Below, in pieces: positions 45,719 to 57,067 of a stretch of 64,000 nucleotides of DNA. The notes beneath the pieces were generated by a model. The model saw nothing but the letters and a program-made list of their open reading frames with translations, made no database searches and was not told the origin of the DNA. A program made the position numbers and the translations under genes. Source of the stretch: Trichodelitschia bisporula (Eukaryota; Ascomycota; Dothideomycetes; Phaeotrichales; Phaeotrichaceae). The stretch lies in the NCBI GenBank assembly GCA_010356995.1, contig ML996704.1, positions 418,404 through 482,403 of the forward strand, given 5' to 3'. How positions within the stretch are numbered: the first letter of the stretch is position 1; every line of letters starts with the position of its first letter.

Positions 45719-48215
45719 TCAAAGCTCCAGCGACGGCTGCTGCATCCCCGGCGCCTGCCAGATAGACGTCACATTATTCCCCGGCCCCTGCTCGTGCTCG
45801 CGCTGGCGCTGCTTCATAACGGACTGATACTGCAAAACACAGTTAGCTCCCACCCCACCCCCCAATCTCACTTCAACATACCTTAAACACAAAATTCAAC
45901 ACCAACGCCGCCATCAACCCAACACAAACCACCACCGGTCCCAGGACACTATCAAAATCCACCGGACTCCGTGTCCTAATCAGTCTGGACCGATACTCAA
46001 ACACGCCCCACCCCCACACCACCGCAAACAGCGCGAAACCAGTGTACACCACTGCGAGCGCGCGACCTACATCGTTCCCCGCCTGCCCCGCCGCGTTGTA
46101 CAACCCTAGACTCAGGCCAGAGAGGAGAATCCCAATGTGCTGCCATTTTATAAACGTGCGCTGGTTCGCGAGCCACACTTTGGCTTCGACGCGCACGGGG
46201 CCCGCGTCTTTGAGCCAGAAGGCGGGCTTGGATATCCCGGGGGGCAGGGGGGTGCGGTGTGCGCGGGCGTAGCGCGAGGTGCTGAAGGCGGGGAAGAGGC
46301 GGCGGAGGCCAGTGGCTAGGACGGGGTCTCCTTCGTCGGAGTCTGAGTCTTCGGCTGGGGCGCTGGCGTTGTTGGCCGCGGCGCCGCGGCTGCGTTGCGA
46401 GGCGCTGGACACGCGGGTCATGTCGGCCGTAGCCCGGGCCAGGGAGGAGGCTTTCACGGCGGGCGAGCCGGCGGCCGGGGAGATGGAGTATGTGGGGCGG
46501 AAGGAGGCGCGGCGGGGGGGGTAGGGGGCGAAGAGGGAGCCTACTGCTACTTCGTCGTCTGCGGCGCGGGCCTTGCGTTCTTGCTCCTCGTTAAAAGCGG
46601 TCTGGGGGTCCTTGCGGATATCGGTTTCGACGGCGGAGAGCCAGAAGGGAAACGTATTGACGGAGTCCTCGAAGAGGGTCGCGATGCCATGGACGAATTT
46701 AGAAAAGCGCGGTGCTTCCTTGACGAGGTGGGAGGACATGAGGTCCGTGATCCACTCGTACTCTTTTTGGCCTTTGATTTTGATCTCGAGGACGGAGAAA
46801 GGGAAGCGGTTTATTTCGCCTTTGCGAATGCCTGTGAAGGGGTATTCCATCTGGGCCCCGTCGACGTCCGTCCTGTGCCAGTCTTCTGGGTCGCGGCAGG
46901 GGCGGTCTGGGTCCAGCGCGTCCTCGCGGATGAAGGTTAGGTTCGTGTCGAGGGAGATGCGCACGCGGTCGTCACCGGGGATTTCGAAGGCGGTGCGGGA
47001 GTAGTTGGCGCGCACGACGGGTTGGAGGTTGTGCGAGCGGATGAAGGATTGGATGTGGTCGACGGCGTTTTTGAATGTCTTGACGGCGGGCGCGTCATCG
47101 CCCTGGCGCTCTTGGATGCGTGCGATACTCTTTTCCATTTTGTATTCGCCGTCGATGAAGGGCTGGATGTATTTTTCTTTGATCGGGAAACGCTCTTCTT
47201 CGCTGAAGTCGCCCTCCTTGATTGTCTTCTTTTCGAAGAGCACTTCGGGGGACTCGGCCAGCTGGCCGTACCAGCGGAGACGCAGCGACGTCGCATCCGG
47301 CTCGTGCGTCACCTTGTCGGTGTACAGCGTGAGCTTGGGGTTGTCGAAGTAGATAGAGGTGACAGTAGGGTCCGGCTCGGTGCCATCAGCGACCTTGGAC
47401 GACTGCGGCTTATACACCAGCACCGGCAGGCGGCGGAGAATGACCGTCTTAACCTCGAGCAGATTCTCAGGGTGCACCCAGAACTTGTACGAGTGATACG
47501 TCGTCGTCCCCGGCGGGGGCTCAGAAAACGAAGCCTCGCGACGGTCCTTGCCGTCGAGCTGCTGGCGCACGAACGAGTACATGGCCGACAGGCGGTACAG
47601 CAGCGGCGAGTAGTCCTCCTTGTAGAAGGGCAGGGCCGCAAGCCGGACCTGCAGCAGCGGGCGCACACGGTATGAGTAGCCGCGCTTGCGGTCGTGCTTC
47701 TTGCCTGCCTTCAGGAAGCCGGTGTAGTTGATGCGGCCGTAGCGCTCCAGCTCGCTCGTTTCCTTGGTGATGCGGTCCAGCTTGCGGAGGACGCCTTCGA
47801 GGATGCGCTTGCGTTCGGCTTCGGACGGTTGTTTCTTGGGCTCTGAGTCGCCGTCTTCCTTCTTCGCTTCTTCCTTGCCTTCGTCCTTCTTCTTTCCCTG
47901 GGCCTTATCAGTAGACTCGCTGTTTACCGCAACGGCCAACGGCTCAAGCGTCTTCTCACACTCGGCCGTCTCATTGTTCAAGCGCTGCAGCGTCTCGGCC
48001 TGAAAGGCAGCTACCTTCTCCAGCTGGACATTGACGAGCTCGTCGACGAAGGCGGCCTCATCCTGCTCGGTCCACTCGTCGTCCTCGCCGTCGTCGACGG
48101 GCGCGTCGCGCACGGAGCTTGTATCCCGCAGAAGCTTCTTGAGCTTCGTGTAGTCGATGTACTTGTCCTCCCACGGGGCGTACACGGACTTGCGCAGCGT
48201 CTGGCCGAAGCGCAT
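45719..48215 (-). CDS. Vacuolar transporter chaperone (VTC) complex subunit, Vtc2/3-like
   Basis: Subunit of the vacuolar polyphosphate polymerase complex. Two exons (48215-45882 and 45829-45719) give 814 residues. The N-terminal SPX domain opens MRFGQTLRKSVYAPWEDKYI and senses inositol pyrophosphates. It is interrupted by a Lys/Glu-rich insert (about residues 100-135). The tunnel (TTM/VTC) domain is at about 235-520 with SIYFDNPKLTLYTDK, SLRLRWYGQ, RISLDTNLTFIRED and FSVLEIKIKG. A Ser/Ala-rich linker leads to a three-helix DUF202 membrane domain (FIKWQHIGILLSGLSLGLYN). The second exon adds a 37-residue polar tail; without the intron the frame stops two codons later. Vtc2/3 is preferred to Vtc4 by overall length and linker, but catalytic competence is not settled by eye. 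Confidence 0.87.
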
Positions 48216-48670
48216 GGTGACGAGGTTGGGAGCTGTGTGCAGCTCGAGGGAGCTCGGTCGTGGGGGCTGGGAGGGCTGACGTCTAGGGCGGCTGGACTGC
48301 TGAGCTTGCTATCGCGCAACGCTCGTGGTGTGTGGAAGCGATAAGCCTCAGTTTGCGAGAGGATGCAGTATGGAGACAAGCTCTGGCGATGAGTGAACGA
48401 GTGAGGGGAGGAGACGCGGGACGTCTATGCAGCTTGGGAGGGGAGGAGAGGGGTTTGCAGGTCCTGTTCTGCCTCACGCTTCCGCACGCGACCAAGACGG
48501 CGAGACCAATTGGCCAATCACACACCCACCATGCGCATATGAGGTCGCCCAATAAGCATGCAGCAGTGTCAGGCTGCCGACCGAAAAGCTCCCCAACACA
48601 TCCGAGAGCGGCACTCCACGTAGCGGGTTCTGTACCGTACACATCGTGGATTCTGTTAACGCGTGCCACC
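48216..48670. other. Divergent promoter of the VTC and Nudix genes
   Basis: About 455 bp between two divergent start codons. No additional feature is supported. Confidence 0.55.
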
Positions 48671-50058
48671 ATGTCCCCCTCTTCCGCCGCGTCCTCCTCA
48701 GTCCCCGCCTCCGGCCTCGTCCAACACCTCCGCGCAACCCTCCTCGACCTCCACGCCCATCCCTACCCCACAATCACCAACCCACCCAACGTCCCCCGCC
48801 GAGCCTCGGTCGCGCTCGTCCTGCGCATCCAACCGCACCACGCCCACTTCCCCCCCGAGTCCAGCACCCCCCTCGCAGATTCCCAATTCGTGTCCGGTGC
48901 CGGCCGCATCAGCGCCTTCTTCGAGCAAGACTGGGCCGCGCACGGCGATCCCGAGGTCCTATTCATCAAGCGCGCGGCGCGGTCGGGCGATAAATGGACA
49001 AGTCACATTGCGTTCCCCGGTGGACGACGCGATCCCGAAGATGCGGATGATGAGGCGGCGGCGGTGCGCGAGACGTGGGAGGAGGTCGGGTTGAGGCTGT
49101 CTGAGGAGGTTGCGGTGCCGGCGGGGAATTTGCCGCAGCGGGTGGTTACGGCGTCGTGGGGGAAGAAACCGTACGTGCTGTTGTAGCTGGGGGGGGAGGG
49201 AGGGAGGGAGGGTGGTGCTGACGGCGCAGGCTCATGGTGCTCTGCCCCTACATCTATCTCCTCACCACGCCCGACACACCGACCCTCCGCCTGCAACCCA
49301 CAGAAGTCGCATCCACGCACTGGGTGCCTTTGCGGGCGCTCCTCTCCCCCGCACAACGCACATACTGGTACCAAGACATCGCGAGCCGAGTTGCGAAAAC
49401 GGATCTGGGCATGAAATTCCACCAGCTCGCGGTAGGCGACATGATGTTCGCAGCCGTCCGTCTCGTCCCCTCCGAAACCAAGCACTGCACCTCCATCGCC
49501 GAGTTCTTGCCCGACGAGCCCATACACGCAGAGCGCGATACTACGAATCTAACCGTCCCGCTGTTTGGCGTGCCGAAGACGCCGCCCCGGCCTGTTGACG
49601 GCCCGCTGCTGCTTTGGGGTCTTTCGTTGGGGGTCATGGGTGATCTGCTCGATATGCTGCCGCCGTATACCGCGTTCCAGGCGTGGACGTATCCGACGTT
49701 TACGGCGCCGGATATAAAGCTCGTTTTGTGGATCCTGTCGTACCGCTTTCGCGCGCGCAAGCAGAAGGAGATTGAGCGCGGGCGCCGCGCTGTTCCGGCG
49801 GTGGAACTGGGACTGGATTCTATTGCCTTCACGGACGATGGGGGCCACCCGAGCTCTGTCGGTATTGATGGGCTAGGTGTTGGGCGGTACTACGGCCGGG
49901 TAAGGCAGGATGCGCAGGGGACGCGGTCTGAGACCGTGGGCGTGCTGCTGCAGGGCTACTATGATATTATTTTGTGGGCTGTGCCTGTGGCGTTTGCGCT
50001 ACGGGCGACGGTGGCGGCGGCGGTGGGATATGCGTGCTGGAGGAAGTTGAAGCGGTAA
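48671..50058 (+). CDS. Nudix hydrolase with C-terminal hydrophobic segment
   Basis: Two exons (48671-49170 and 49230-50058) give 442 residues. The start is in a good context (CCACCATG). The Nudix region has SHIAFPGGRRDPEDADDEAA followed by AVRETWEEVGLRL, which matches the Nudix box form seen in fungal CoA-diphosphatase-like enzymes, two residues longer than the strict GX5EX7REUXEEXGU. The conserved Glu pair (REXXEE) needed for metal binding is present. After the intron PLMVLCPYIYLLTT continues the fold. The C-terminus has a hydrophobic stretch (DIILWAVPVAFALRATVAAA) ending in basic WRKLKR, which may anchor it to a membrane. The substrate is unknown; dinucleoside or CoA pyrophosphates are family possibilities. 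The 59-nt intron is extremely G-rich. Confidence 0.85.
49189..49212 (+). other. Potential G-quadruplex in the Nudix intron
   Basis: A run of about nine G is followed by four GGG blocks, each separated by a single A, inside the intron 49171-49229. This satisfies the G3N1-7 four-run pattern for an intramolecular quadruplex in DNA and in the pre-mRNA. Confidence 0.7.
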
Positions 50059-50322
50059 TGGGTACTCGCAGTTGGATAGAGGTGACAGGAATATCGTGTG
50101 TTAGAGGCATTGATCGGTAGCATAGATCGGACCGAGTTGTGGAAAGTCTCCCGAAAAGAGTTTCGGACCGAAGTGCCGATGGCGGGATATCCCCCGCGTG
50201 ACATGTGACATCTCCAAGCTCGTCAGCTCAGTCGCAGAGCGCCTGGATGCGCAGGATAGCAGTAAAACGCGTCGTGACGATCAATTAGCAGCCTCTCATC
50301 TCGCAATCCAGTACCGACAATC

Positions 50323-51931
50323 ATGACTAAAGTATTCGACTTCAAAGAAGGTGCGTATCAACCCATCCTCACCCAGTCCGTATCTCACCTCCTCAGTCTC
50401 CAAGCACAACACGCCCTCCAGCTGCTGGGTGATAATCGCCAACAACGTCTACGACGTAACATCCTTCCTCCCCTCCCACCCCGGCGGCCCCAAATCCATC
50501 CTCCGCCTCGCCGGCAAAGACGCCACCGCCGACTTCGACCCGATCCACCCCCCAGGCACCCTCAGCCAACTTCCCCCCACCGCGCATCTCGGTACAATAG
50601 ACCCTTCAACGCTCCCCTCTCCCCTCCAACCCGCCCTACCCTCCTCCAACACCAACAACCCAATCCCACCGCCCCCCACCTCCCTCTCCCAATGCTTGAA
50701 TCTCCACGACATCGAAACCCTCGCAACCTCCAAACTCCCCCACAAAGCATGGGCCTACTACTTCTCCGCCGCCGACGACCTGCTCTCCAAATCCCTCAAC
50801 CGCACCGTCTACAGCCGGATCCTCCTCCGCCCCCGCATCTTCGTCGACGTCACTAAATGCAACACCTCCACCACCTTCTTATCCCACCCCGTCGCACTCC
50901 CCTTCTACGTCAGCCCCGCCGCAATGGCGCGCCTCGCCCACCCCAGCGGCGAAGCCGGCATCGCAGCCGCGTGCGCAAAATACGGCGTCGCGCAAATCAT
51001 CTCCCACAACGCGAGCACGACGCCCGAAGCCATCGTCGCCGCCGCATCACCTACCCAAGTCTTCGGCTGGCAGCTCTACGTGCAAACCAACCGCGCGGCC
51101 TCCGAAGCCATGCTCGCGCGCATCGCCGCGTTGCCGAGCATCAAGTTTATAGTCCTAACCCTCGACGCCCCGGTCGCGGGGAAGCGGGAGCACGACGAGC
51201 GCACCGCGACCGCGCTGTCCGCCGACGTGGTCGTAGGGAGCGGCAGTGGGACGGGGGCGGAGGAACGCGCCGCTCGCGCAGAGGGCGGTGTTGGAAAAGC
51301 GCTGTTCGCGGGGACGGCGATGGATTTAACCTGGTCCGCTACGCTGGAGTGGTTGGGCCGCCATACGAACCTGCCGATAGTACTGAAGGGGGTGCAGACG
51401 CATGAGGATGCGGTGCTTGCGAGTCGGTATCCGGGCGTTAAGGGGTTGGTGCTGAGCAATCATGGGGGGCGGGCCATGGATACGGCGCCGCCGGCGGTGC
51501 ATACGTTGATGGAGATAAGGAGGTACGCGCCGGGGGTCTTTGAGAGGTGTGAGGTTTGGGTTGATGGCGGCGTGGGGAGGGGGACGGATGTGGTTAAGGC
51601 GCTTTGTCTTGGGGCGAGGGGTGTGGGTGTTGGGAGGGGGGTGCTTTGGGGACTTGGGGCGGGGGGGGTGGAGGGGGTGGAGAGGGTTTTTGAGAGTGAG
51701 TTGGCTGGTTCTGAGTTTGGGGGGAGAAAGCTGATGATGGTAGTTCTTAAGGGGGAGGTTGAGACTTGTATGCGGCTTTTGGGGGTGGAGAGGGTGGAGG
51801 AGTTGGGCATGCGGCATGTGAGTACTGTGATTCTGCTTGAGTGGAACGGAGGGCTGACGGGGCAGATCAATGCGCGGGCTGTGGAGCGGGATATCTATGA
51901 GGAGGTGTTGGATTTGAAGGCGAGGCTGTGA
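50323..51931 (+). CDS. Flavocytochrome b2-like FMN-dependent 2-hydroxyacid dehydrogenase
   Basis: Two exons (50323-50350 and 50397-51931) give 520 residues. The N-terminal cytochrome b5 domain has axial ligands His37 in PSHPGGP and His60 in DPIHPPG, spaced as usual. The FMN barrel follows with [40 protein letters not shown] and, near the catalytic base, [10 protein letters not shown] with His365 and Arg368. This arrangement is that of L-lactate:cytochrome c oxidoreductase (Cyb2); related fungal enzymes act on other hydroxyacids such as mandelate. The N-terminus [10 protein letters not shown] lacks a mitochondrial presequence, so a cytosolic or other location is likely and differs from yeast Cyb2. 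The 3' end has a diverged copy just downstream (see 51908-52133). Confidence 0.92.
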
Positions 51932-52133
51932 GACAGCCTTGTTTGGTCAGCGGTGGGGGCGGCGGCGAATGGCGGTGCCATACACCAGAAAGTTGGCGCA
52001 CATTTTCCAGGTTCTGCTTCCTCTGTCAGAGCCACTGGATGTGAAGGCAAGGCTGTGCGGTAAGCCTTGTCTGGTGGTTCAGTGGCGGCCACAGCACTGA
52101 GGCGACATTGCCGCCATACGCCCCAAAGCTTAA
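51908..52133. repeat. Diverged direct duplication at the 3' end of the dehydrogenase gene
   Basis: A block starting GATTTGAAGGCGAGGCTGTG at 51911 (last codons and stop of the dehydrogenase) recurs as GATGTGAAGGCAAGGCTGTG at 52038, 127 bp away. Similarity continues through GCCTTGTTTGG/GCCTTGTCTGG and GCCATACACCAGAAAG/GCCATACGCCCCAAAG. The copies differ by scattered changes and small indels. Confidence 0.75.
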
Positions 52134-54548
52134 CATACTGTGCAGCCTCTCCCTCCTCCATCAAACTACCCCACAATTCCCGACCTCCAGAGCCGCACCC
52201 TAAACCCCAAACATCCCCACGCATTCCTTCCATAAAAACGCGGGGAACCCATGTCCATGTACCGGTACCGCCATATACCATACATGTCCCCCACAATCTA
52301 ATCAAGATTCTGCCACTTCCAAACTTCGAGACCGCAACCCCCCGCGCCAAATAGACAAAAGGTCGCGTGCGCCCGTATCTCCCTTCGGTCGGAAGGGGAC
52401 TTTACGATCCGCTGAAACAGGGTCAGGGTTTGGCATTCCAGAAGGCTGGGATAGGGCGGTTTGGGATGCGATAAATGCTCGGAGGGAGATGTCCGATTCC
52501 GCCCGATAGGGAGGTGAGGGTCAACATATCCTGCGGTTCTAGTATTCATTTGCCCGTGGCAGAAGCGTATTTGCCTCCCCGACGACGACAAACAAGCTGA
52601 AGCTGAAAGCTGAACATCACCTTCATTCATCCCATCTCACTGTATCTTACTGTATTACTGTACTTCCTCAGATGTGGCTGATGCTACACCAACTTCGCCA
52701 CCCCACCCCACCCAACCACGAGCCCCTGCTCCCACATCTCCCTGGCAGATCCGATGCATCTCGCACACCCGCCCGCCGCAGGGCACCAGGGCGGCTGAAG
52801 TGCGCGGCGAGGCGTGATTGGTGCATTATCCGCGGACTGCAGCTTGCGTGCAGCTCAGCTGTGGCGGAGAGCTGAGCTCGGCGAGCTGAGCTCGGCGAGC
52901 TGGACTCTGTGTTCGGATCGCACAGCTCAAACGAGCTGCAGCGGCATTCAGGCCTCATCACTCGTCGCCTCTTGCAGACATTCTCTCGCTCTCACTCCCC
53001 CACACATCGCGCCCATGCACCCCACGCCGAGTCCAGCTGCGGAAGCATGCCCTCCGTACTTCGTATGCCCGCCGGCCCCCCCTCCCTCGAGCCCGCAGCG
53101 GCATTGCCACATTAAAGTAAATCATATTACCCAGGGGTTGTGTGCGCGGAGGTGTCGATCAAAGAACAACAGGGTCTCAATGACATGCGAAATAAAGCGT
53201 CTAAATACCGTTGTCCGAAAGATGTGGGAAACGTATCCCGCTCTCTTTTCTGGAAACACTGGCGAAGTGAAGCGAAAAGGCGGGGTGATAGGTGATATGA
53301 TGATCTGATTATTATCAGCCCCTCACCACCCGCGACTGGCGCCGGCGTCACATGTTCCCCATCGTCCCTCGCAGCCGGCAGCCTCGCACTCGGCCCGGCG
53401 GGCTGGCAGCGGGGCAAGGATTCGGCGCAGGGATGTGCGGACGGGCTCTTGGCTCAACAAACGTCTCAACGAAACTGGCGTCGCGCGCCGGGGCGACCCC
53501 GCGCCTTTTTTTCTTCGCTCTTCGTTTTTTTCTGCTGCGGGATGGAGTTCTGCCCCGCTCTCCGGGCGTGGGCTAGGACGGAGAGGTGGTTTGGCGGAGC
53601 AGAGGGCGAGGGCGAGGGGCCAATGGCTGAGCGTGAGTTTGGAAGCTCGGCTTGGGGTTGGCTTGCGGCTTCGGTGATCAGGAGAGCGGCGGTGAGGGGC
53701 ATGTGAAGAGGCGATTGGGGAGGAGGCTCCGCTTTTGGGCGGGTTGGGGAATCGTCGGGTGAGGGGCTGGACGGGGTGGTTAGCTGGTCGTTGGAGATCA
53801 ATTGCCTTCTGCGAAGCGACGGGCCGGTGTTCGTGTACTGATACAGCCGGGTACTTTGGATTGATAGGCATTCTTTAGGGCTTCATCCTCGGCTGATATG
53901 AAGCGGGAGAGTGCGAGAGAGAAGGAGGTTGAGGCGGTAGACAGACGCCGGTGCTGGGACTAGAACCCGCCAAGGTCAGAGCGGTGTTGCCGTAACCCCC
54001 TGCAGTGTTTTTTTTCATGAGCTGGTCCATGCACGCCGCTTTTTTTTGCTGAGGAGTTTGAGTGAGAGTGAGCGAGAGGCGAGATGTAGTGGGGAGATGG
54101 GGGAGGGGAGGCGGCAAAGAGATATGCGCTTCACACGCCTGACCACACACAAAGGAGAGGCCACACTATCCGTACGGCGGGAACACCTCAAAAAGGTCAA
54201 AAGGACGATCGCCCACGAAAACCCTTCCACCAGGGGCCCGTGCCATTCTTAAATTCAATTGCTCTCTCTCTCTCTCTCTGCTCTCGCTTTCTTCTCATCC
54301 TCCTTCACTTCATCTCCCCTCCATTCCTCTCTTCCTCTCTTCCTCTCTCCCTCTCTCCCTCTCTTCCTCTCTCCCTCTCTCCACCCCACCCCCAACACAC
54401 CCTCCTTGCGTTGAGGCACTCGACCCCTCAACAAACTCTCGGCAACAGGAAGTCACGCAAAACTTCCCGCCCTCGCTATCGTCGACTTCATTCCTTCCCT
54501 CTCTCCTCCCCATCCATCGTCGATTCCCTCCCCACACACGCCACAACC
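51932..54548. other. 2.6 kb intergenic region before the desaturase
   Basis: Apart from the second copy of the duplicated 3' block (to about 52,133) and the CT-rich tract (54261-54385), no gene is supported. A tRNA-like T arm near 53,960-53,985 does not extend into a cloverleaf. Confidence 0.5.
54261..54385. repeat. CT-rich microsatellite in the desaturase leader
   Basis: An uninterrupted CT dinucleotide run (54262-54279) is followed by repeated CCTCT and TCCCTCT words to about 54,385. It lies 160-290 bp before the desaturase start codon and probably belongs to the promoter or 5' leader. Confidence 0.8.
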
Positions 54549-56093
54549 ATGGCCTCCACCACCGCCCTGCCACGCAAGGCCCCCGCCCTCCGCCGCACGG
54601 CCACAACCGACTCCTACGCGGCCTCCTCCGCCGCAAGCTCCGTCCTCGCCAGCCCGCTCGACAGCCCACGCGGCTCGCCGTCCTCAACCTCGCTCTCGTC
54701 GCTCTCCTCCGCACCCTCCGACGTCGAAGACGAAAAGGACATGGGCGTCCTGCTCGACACCTACGGCAACGAGTTCCAAGTCCCCGATTTCACCATCAAG
54801 GAGCTCCGCGATGCCATTCCCACGCACTGCTTCGAGCGCTCCGCGGCCACGGGCATGTACTACGTGCTGCGCGACTTCGCCTGCCTGGCTGCCACCTTCT
54901 ACCTCTTCCACAACTACGTCACGCCCGCCACGATCCCGTCCACGCCCGTCCGGACTGCCCTCTGGGCCGTGTATACCTTCGTCCAGGGCCTGTTTGGCAC
55001 GGGGCTGTGGGTGCTGGCGCACGAGTGCGGGCACCAGTCCTTCTCGCCGAGCAAGGTGATCAACGACACCGTGGGGTGGACGCTGCACTCGCTTTTGCTG
55101 GTCCCCTACTTCAGCTGGAAGATTTCGCACGGCAAGCACCACAAGGCGACGGGGCACATGCAGCGCGACATGGTGTTCGTGCCCAAGACGCGGTCGTACT
55201 ACGCCAATGTGCTCGGGAAGAAGGTGCATGAGGTGTCGGAGTTGATGGAGGAGACGCCGATTGCCACGCTCATCCACTCGGTGCTGCAGCAGCTGTTCGG
55301 CTGGCCTCTGTACCTCATCACCAACGTCACCGGCCACAACTTCCACGAGAAGCAGATTGAGGGCAAGGGCGTCGGCAAGCACAATGGCTGGTTCGGCGGC
55401 GTCAACCATTTCAACCCTTCGAGCCCGCTGTACGAGCGCCGCGACGAGAAGCTCATCCTGCTGAGCGACGCTGGCATCGCCCTCACCGGCTTCGCCCTGT
55501 ATACCCTTGGCAAGACCTTTGGTTTCACGAACATGCTGGTGTGGTACGGGCTGCCGTATCTGTGGGTGAACCACTGGCTCGGTAAGCACCCACCCATCCC
55601 TCTCAATCAGTAGTTTCGATACTAACCCAGCATCTCAGTCGCCATCACCTTCCTCCAGCACACCGACCCCACCCTCCCCCACTACGACAACGAAGCCTGG
55701 ACCTACGTGCGCGGCGCCGCCGCCACCATCGACCGCGAATTCGGCTTCATCGGCCGCCAGCTCTTCCACGGGATCATCGAGACCCACGTCCTGCACCACT
55801 ACGTCAGTGTCATTCCCTTCTACCACGCCGACGAGGCGAGCGAGGCCATTAAGCCGGTTATGGGGAAGCATTACCGTGCGGACACCCGCGGTGGGCCGTT
55901 GGGGTTTATTAGGGCGATGTGGAGCTCTGCGCGCTGGTGCCAGTGGGTGGAGCCCAGTGCGGAGGCGAAGGGTGAGGGGAGGCATGTGCATTTCTTCCGG
56001 AATCGGAATGGGTTGGGGGTTAAGCCGGCGAAGATGGCGCCCGAGGGCGTGAGGAAGGCGGGGATGGTTGTGGGGGCGCAGGATAGCGAGTAG
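54549..56093 (+). CDS. Delta-12 (omega-6) fatty acid desaturase
   Basis: Microsomal membrane enzyme that inserts a second double bond into oleoyl lipids, using cytochrome b5 as electron donor. Two exons (54549-55581 and 55639-56093) give 495 residues. The three histidine boxes are complete: HECGH at 158-162, HGKHH at 194-198 and HVLHH at 394-398. Four main hydrophobic segments surround them. The start MASTTALPRKAP is preferred to an upstream in-frame ATG because the preceding codons are CT-microsatellite. The N-terminal 60 residues are Ser/Ala-rich and cytosolic. Box 3 in the second exon fixes the intron. A delta-12 rather than omega-3 activity is inferred from overall similarity to fungal oleate desaturases. 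Confidence 0.93.
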
Positions 56094-57067
56094 ATGGAGA
56101 CGGTGGTGTTATCTATGTTGCCAGTTTTTTGAGGGTTTGGGAGGGGTGTGATTTTGTCGGCGTTTTGCCGGCGTACTTTTTTGTTGTGGGAGTACATGAG
56201 AGGAGAAGGTGGTGATATGGATGGTGGTGGTGTTTGACCCAAGGGGATGGATTTGACCCCCGAGGTGATTGGGGAAAAGGGGTTGTAGCTTGTAGGGCTA
56301 TTGTGGCATCTTGAACACAGTTGAAGAAAAAAATAAATTCGAGACTTTCTGAATGAATTGCTTTGGTCCCCGTATTTGGCGTGTATTGAGAGGGGGAAGG
56401 GGATGGTGTGGAGTTGGTTTGGTAGCAGCACGTGCCGTTTTTGCGGGGGTATAAATGCGGGGTAAAGCACAAGGCTGGGGGTGTGTGGGGAAGGGAGGAC
56501 GTCCGCCTTATGAGGTCCGCCATGGGGTTCTTGCACGAGCCGTGATCTGCAGATTGCGCGGAGGGGGTGTCGGGGGCCTGAGATGCATGTGCTTGCGGCC
56601 CGGGGAAGTGGGAAACGGTTGTTGGTGGCTGTTGGTGGGTTGGTTGAGTGGGTTAGGATGGGAGCGGAACGGCGCGGATGTGATTGATGCTGGGGTGGGG
56701 AGTGGGGGGGGCCTTGTGGTTGATTGATATGATTGATATGATCGAGATCGCGATCGCGATCGCGATCGCGATGGGCTCGTAGTGCTGTACCGGTACATAA
56801 GGATTGGGCAGCGTGGATTCCCACCCTTGTGGCGTATCATACACCGCTGCTGAGTGTGCACTTCAATGTCAACAGGCCGAGGAGTGCAATGACGATGATG
56901 ATGGTCTCGTATACCGAGCTCTACATTGCTAAGCGGCGTATCCAACCCCCTCTGCGTTTCTACACTGCTTGCTCCCTTGCTACTGAGGGCCGCGTATCCC
57001 CCTCTATGTATCGTACACCACTTCCCCGGCCCCTCTTCCCGTACATGCGCATCTCGTACATACGCAT
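56094..57067. other. Convergent 3' region between the desaturase and LeuRS
   Basis: No gene is recognised. It contains the GATCGC microsatellite at 56746-56772 and G/T-rich stretches on the plus strand. Frames on the minus strand are proline- or serine-rich products of low-complexity DNA. Confidence 0.5.
56746..56772. repeat. GATCGC hexanucleotide microsatellite
   Basis: Four and a half tandem GATCGC units. The unit overlaps itself as CGATCG, so each strand can fold back on itself. It is preceded by two TGATTGATA-type repeats. Confidence 0.85.

Noticed and set aside
53955-54010. tRNA-like T arm on the minus strand
   Set aside because: A GGGTTCTAGTCCC-like word is present but position 57 is not a purine, no acceptor stem pairs and no D arm can be drawn.
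54684-55589. 301-codon open frame antisense to the desaturase
   Set aside because: Same effect of codon bias in the desaturase exon; the desaturase has three intact His boxes.
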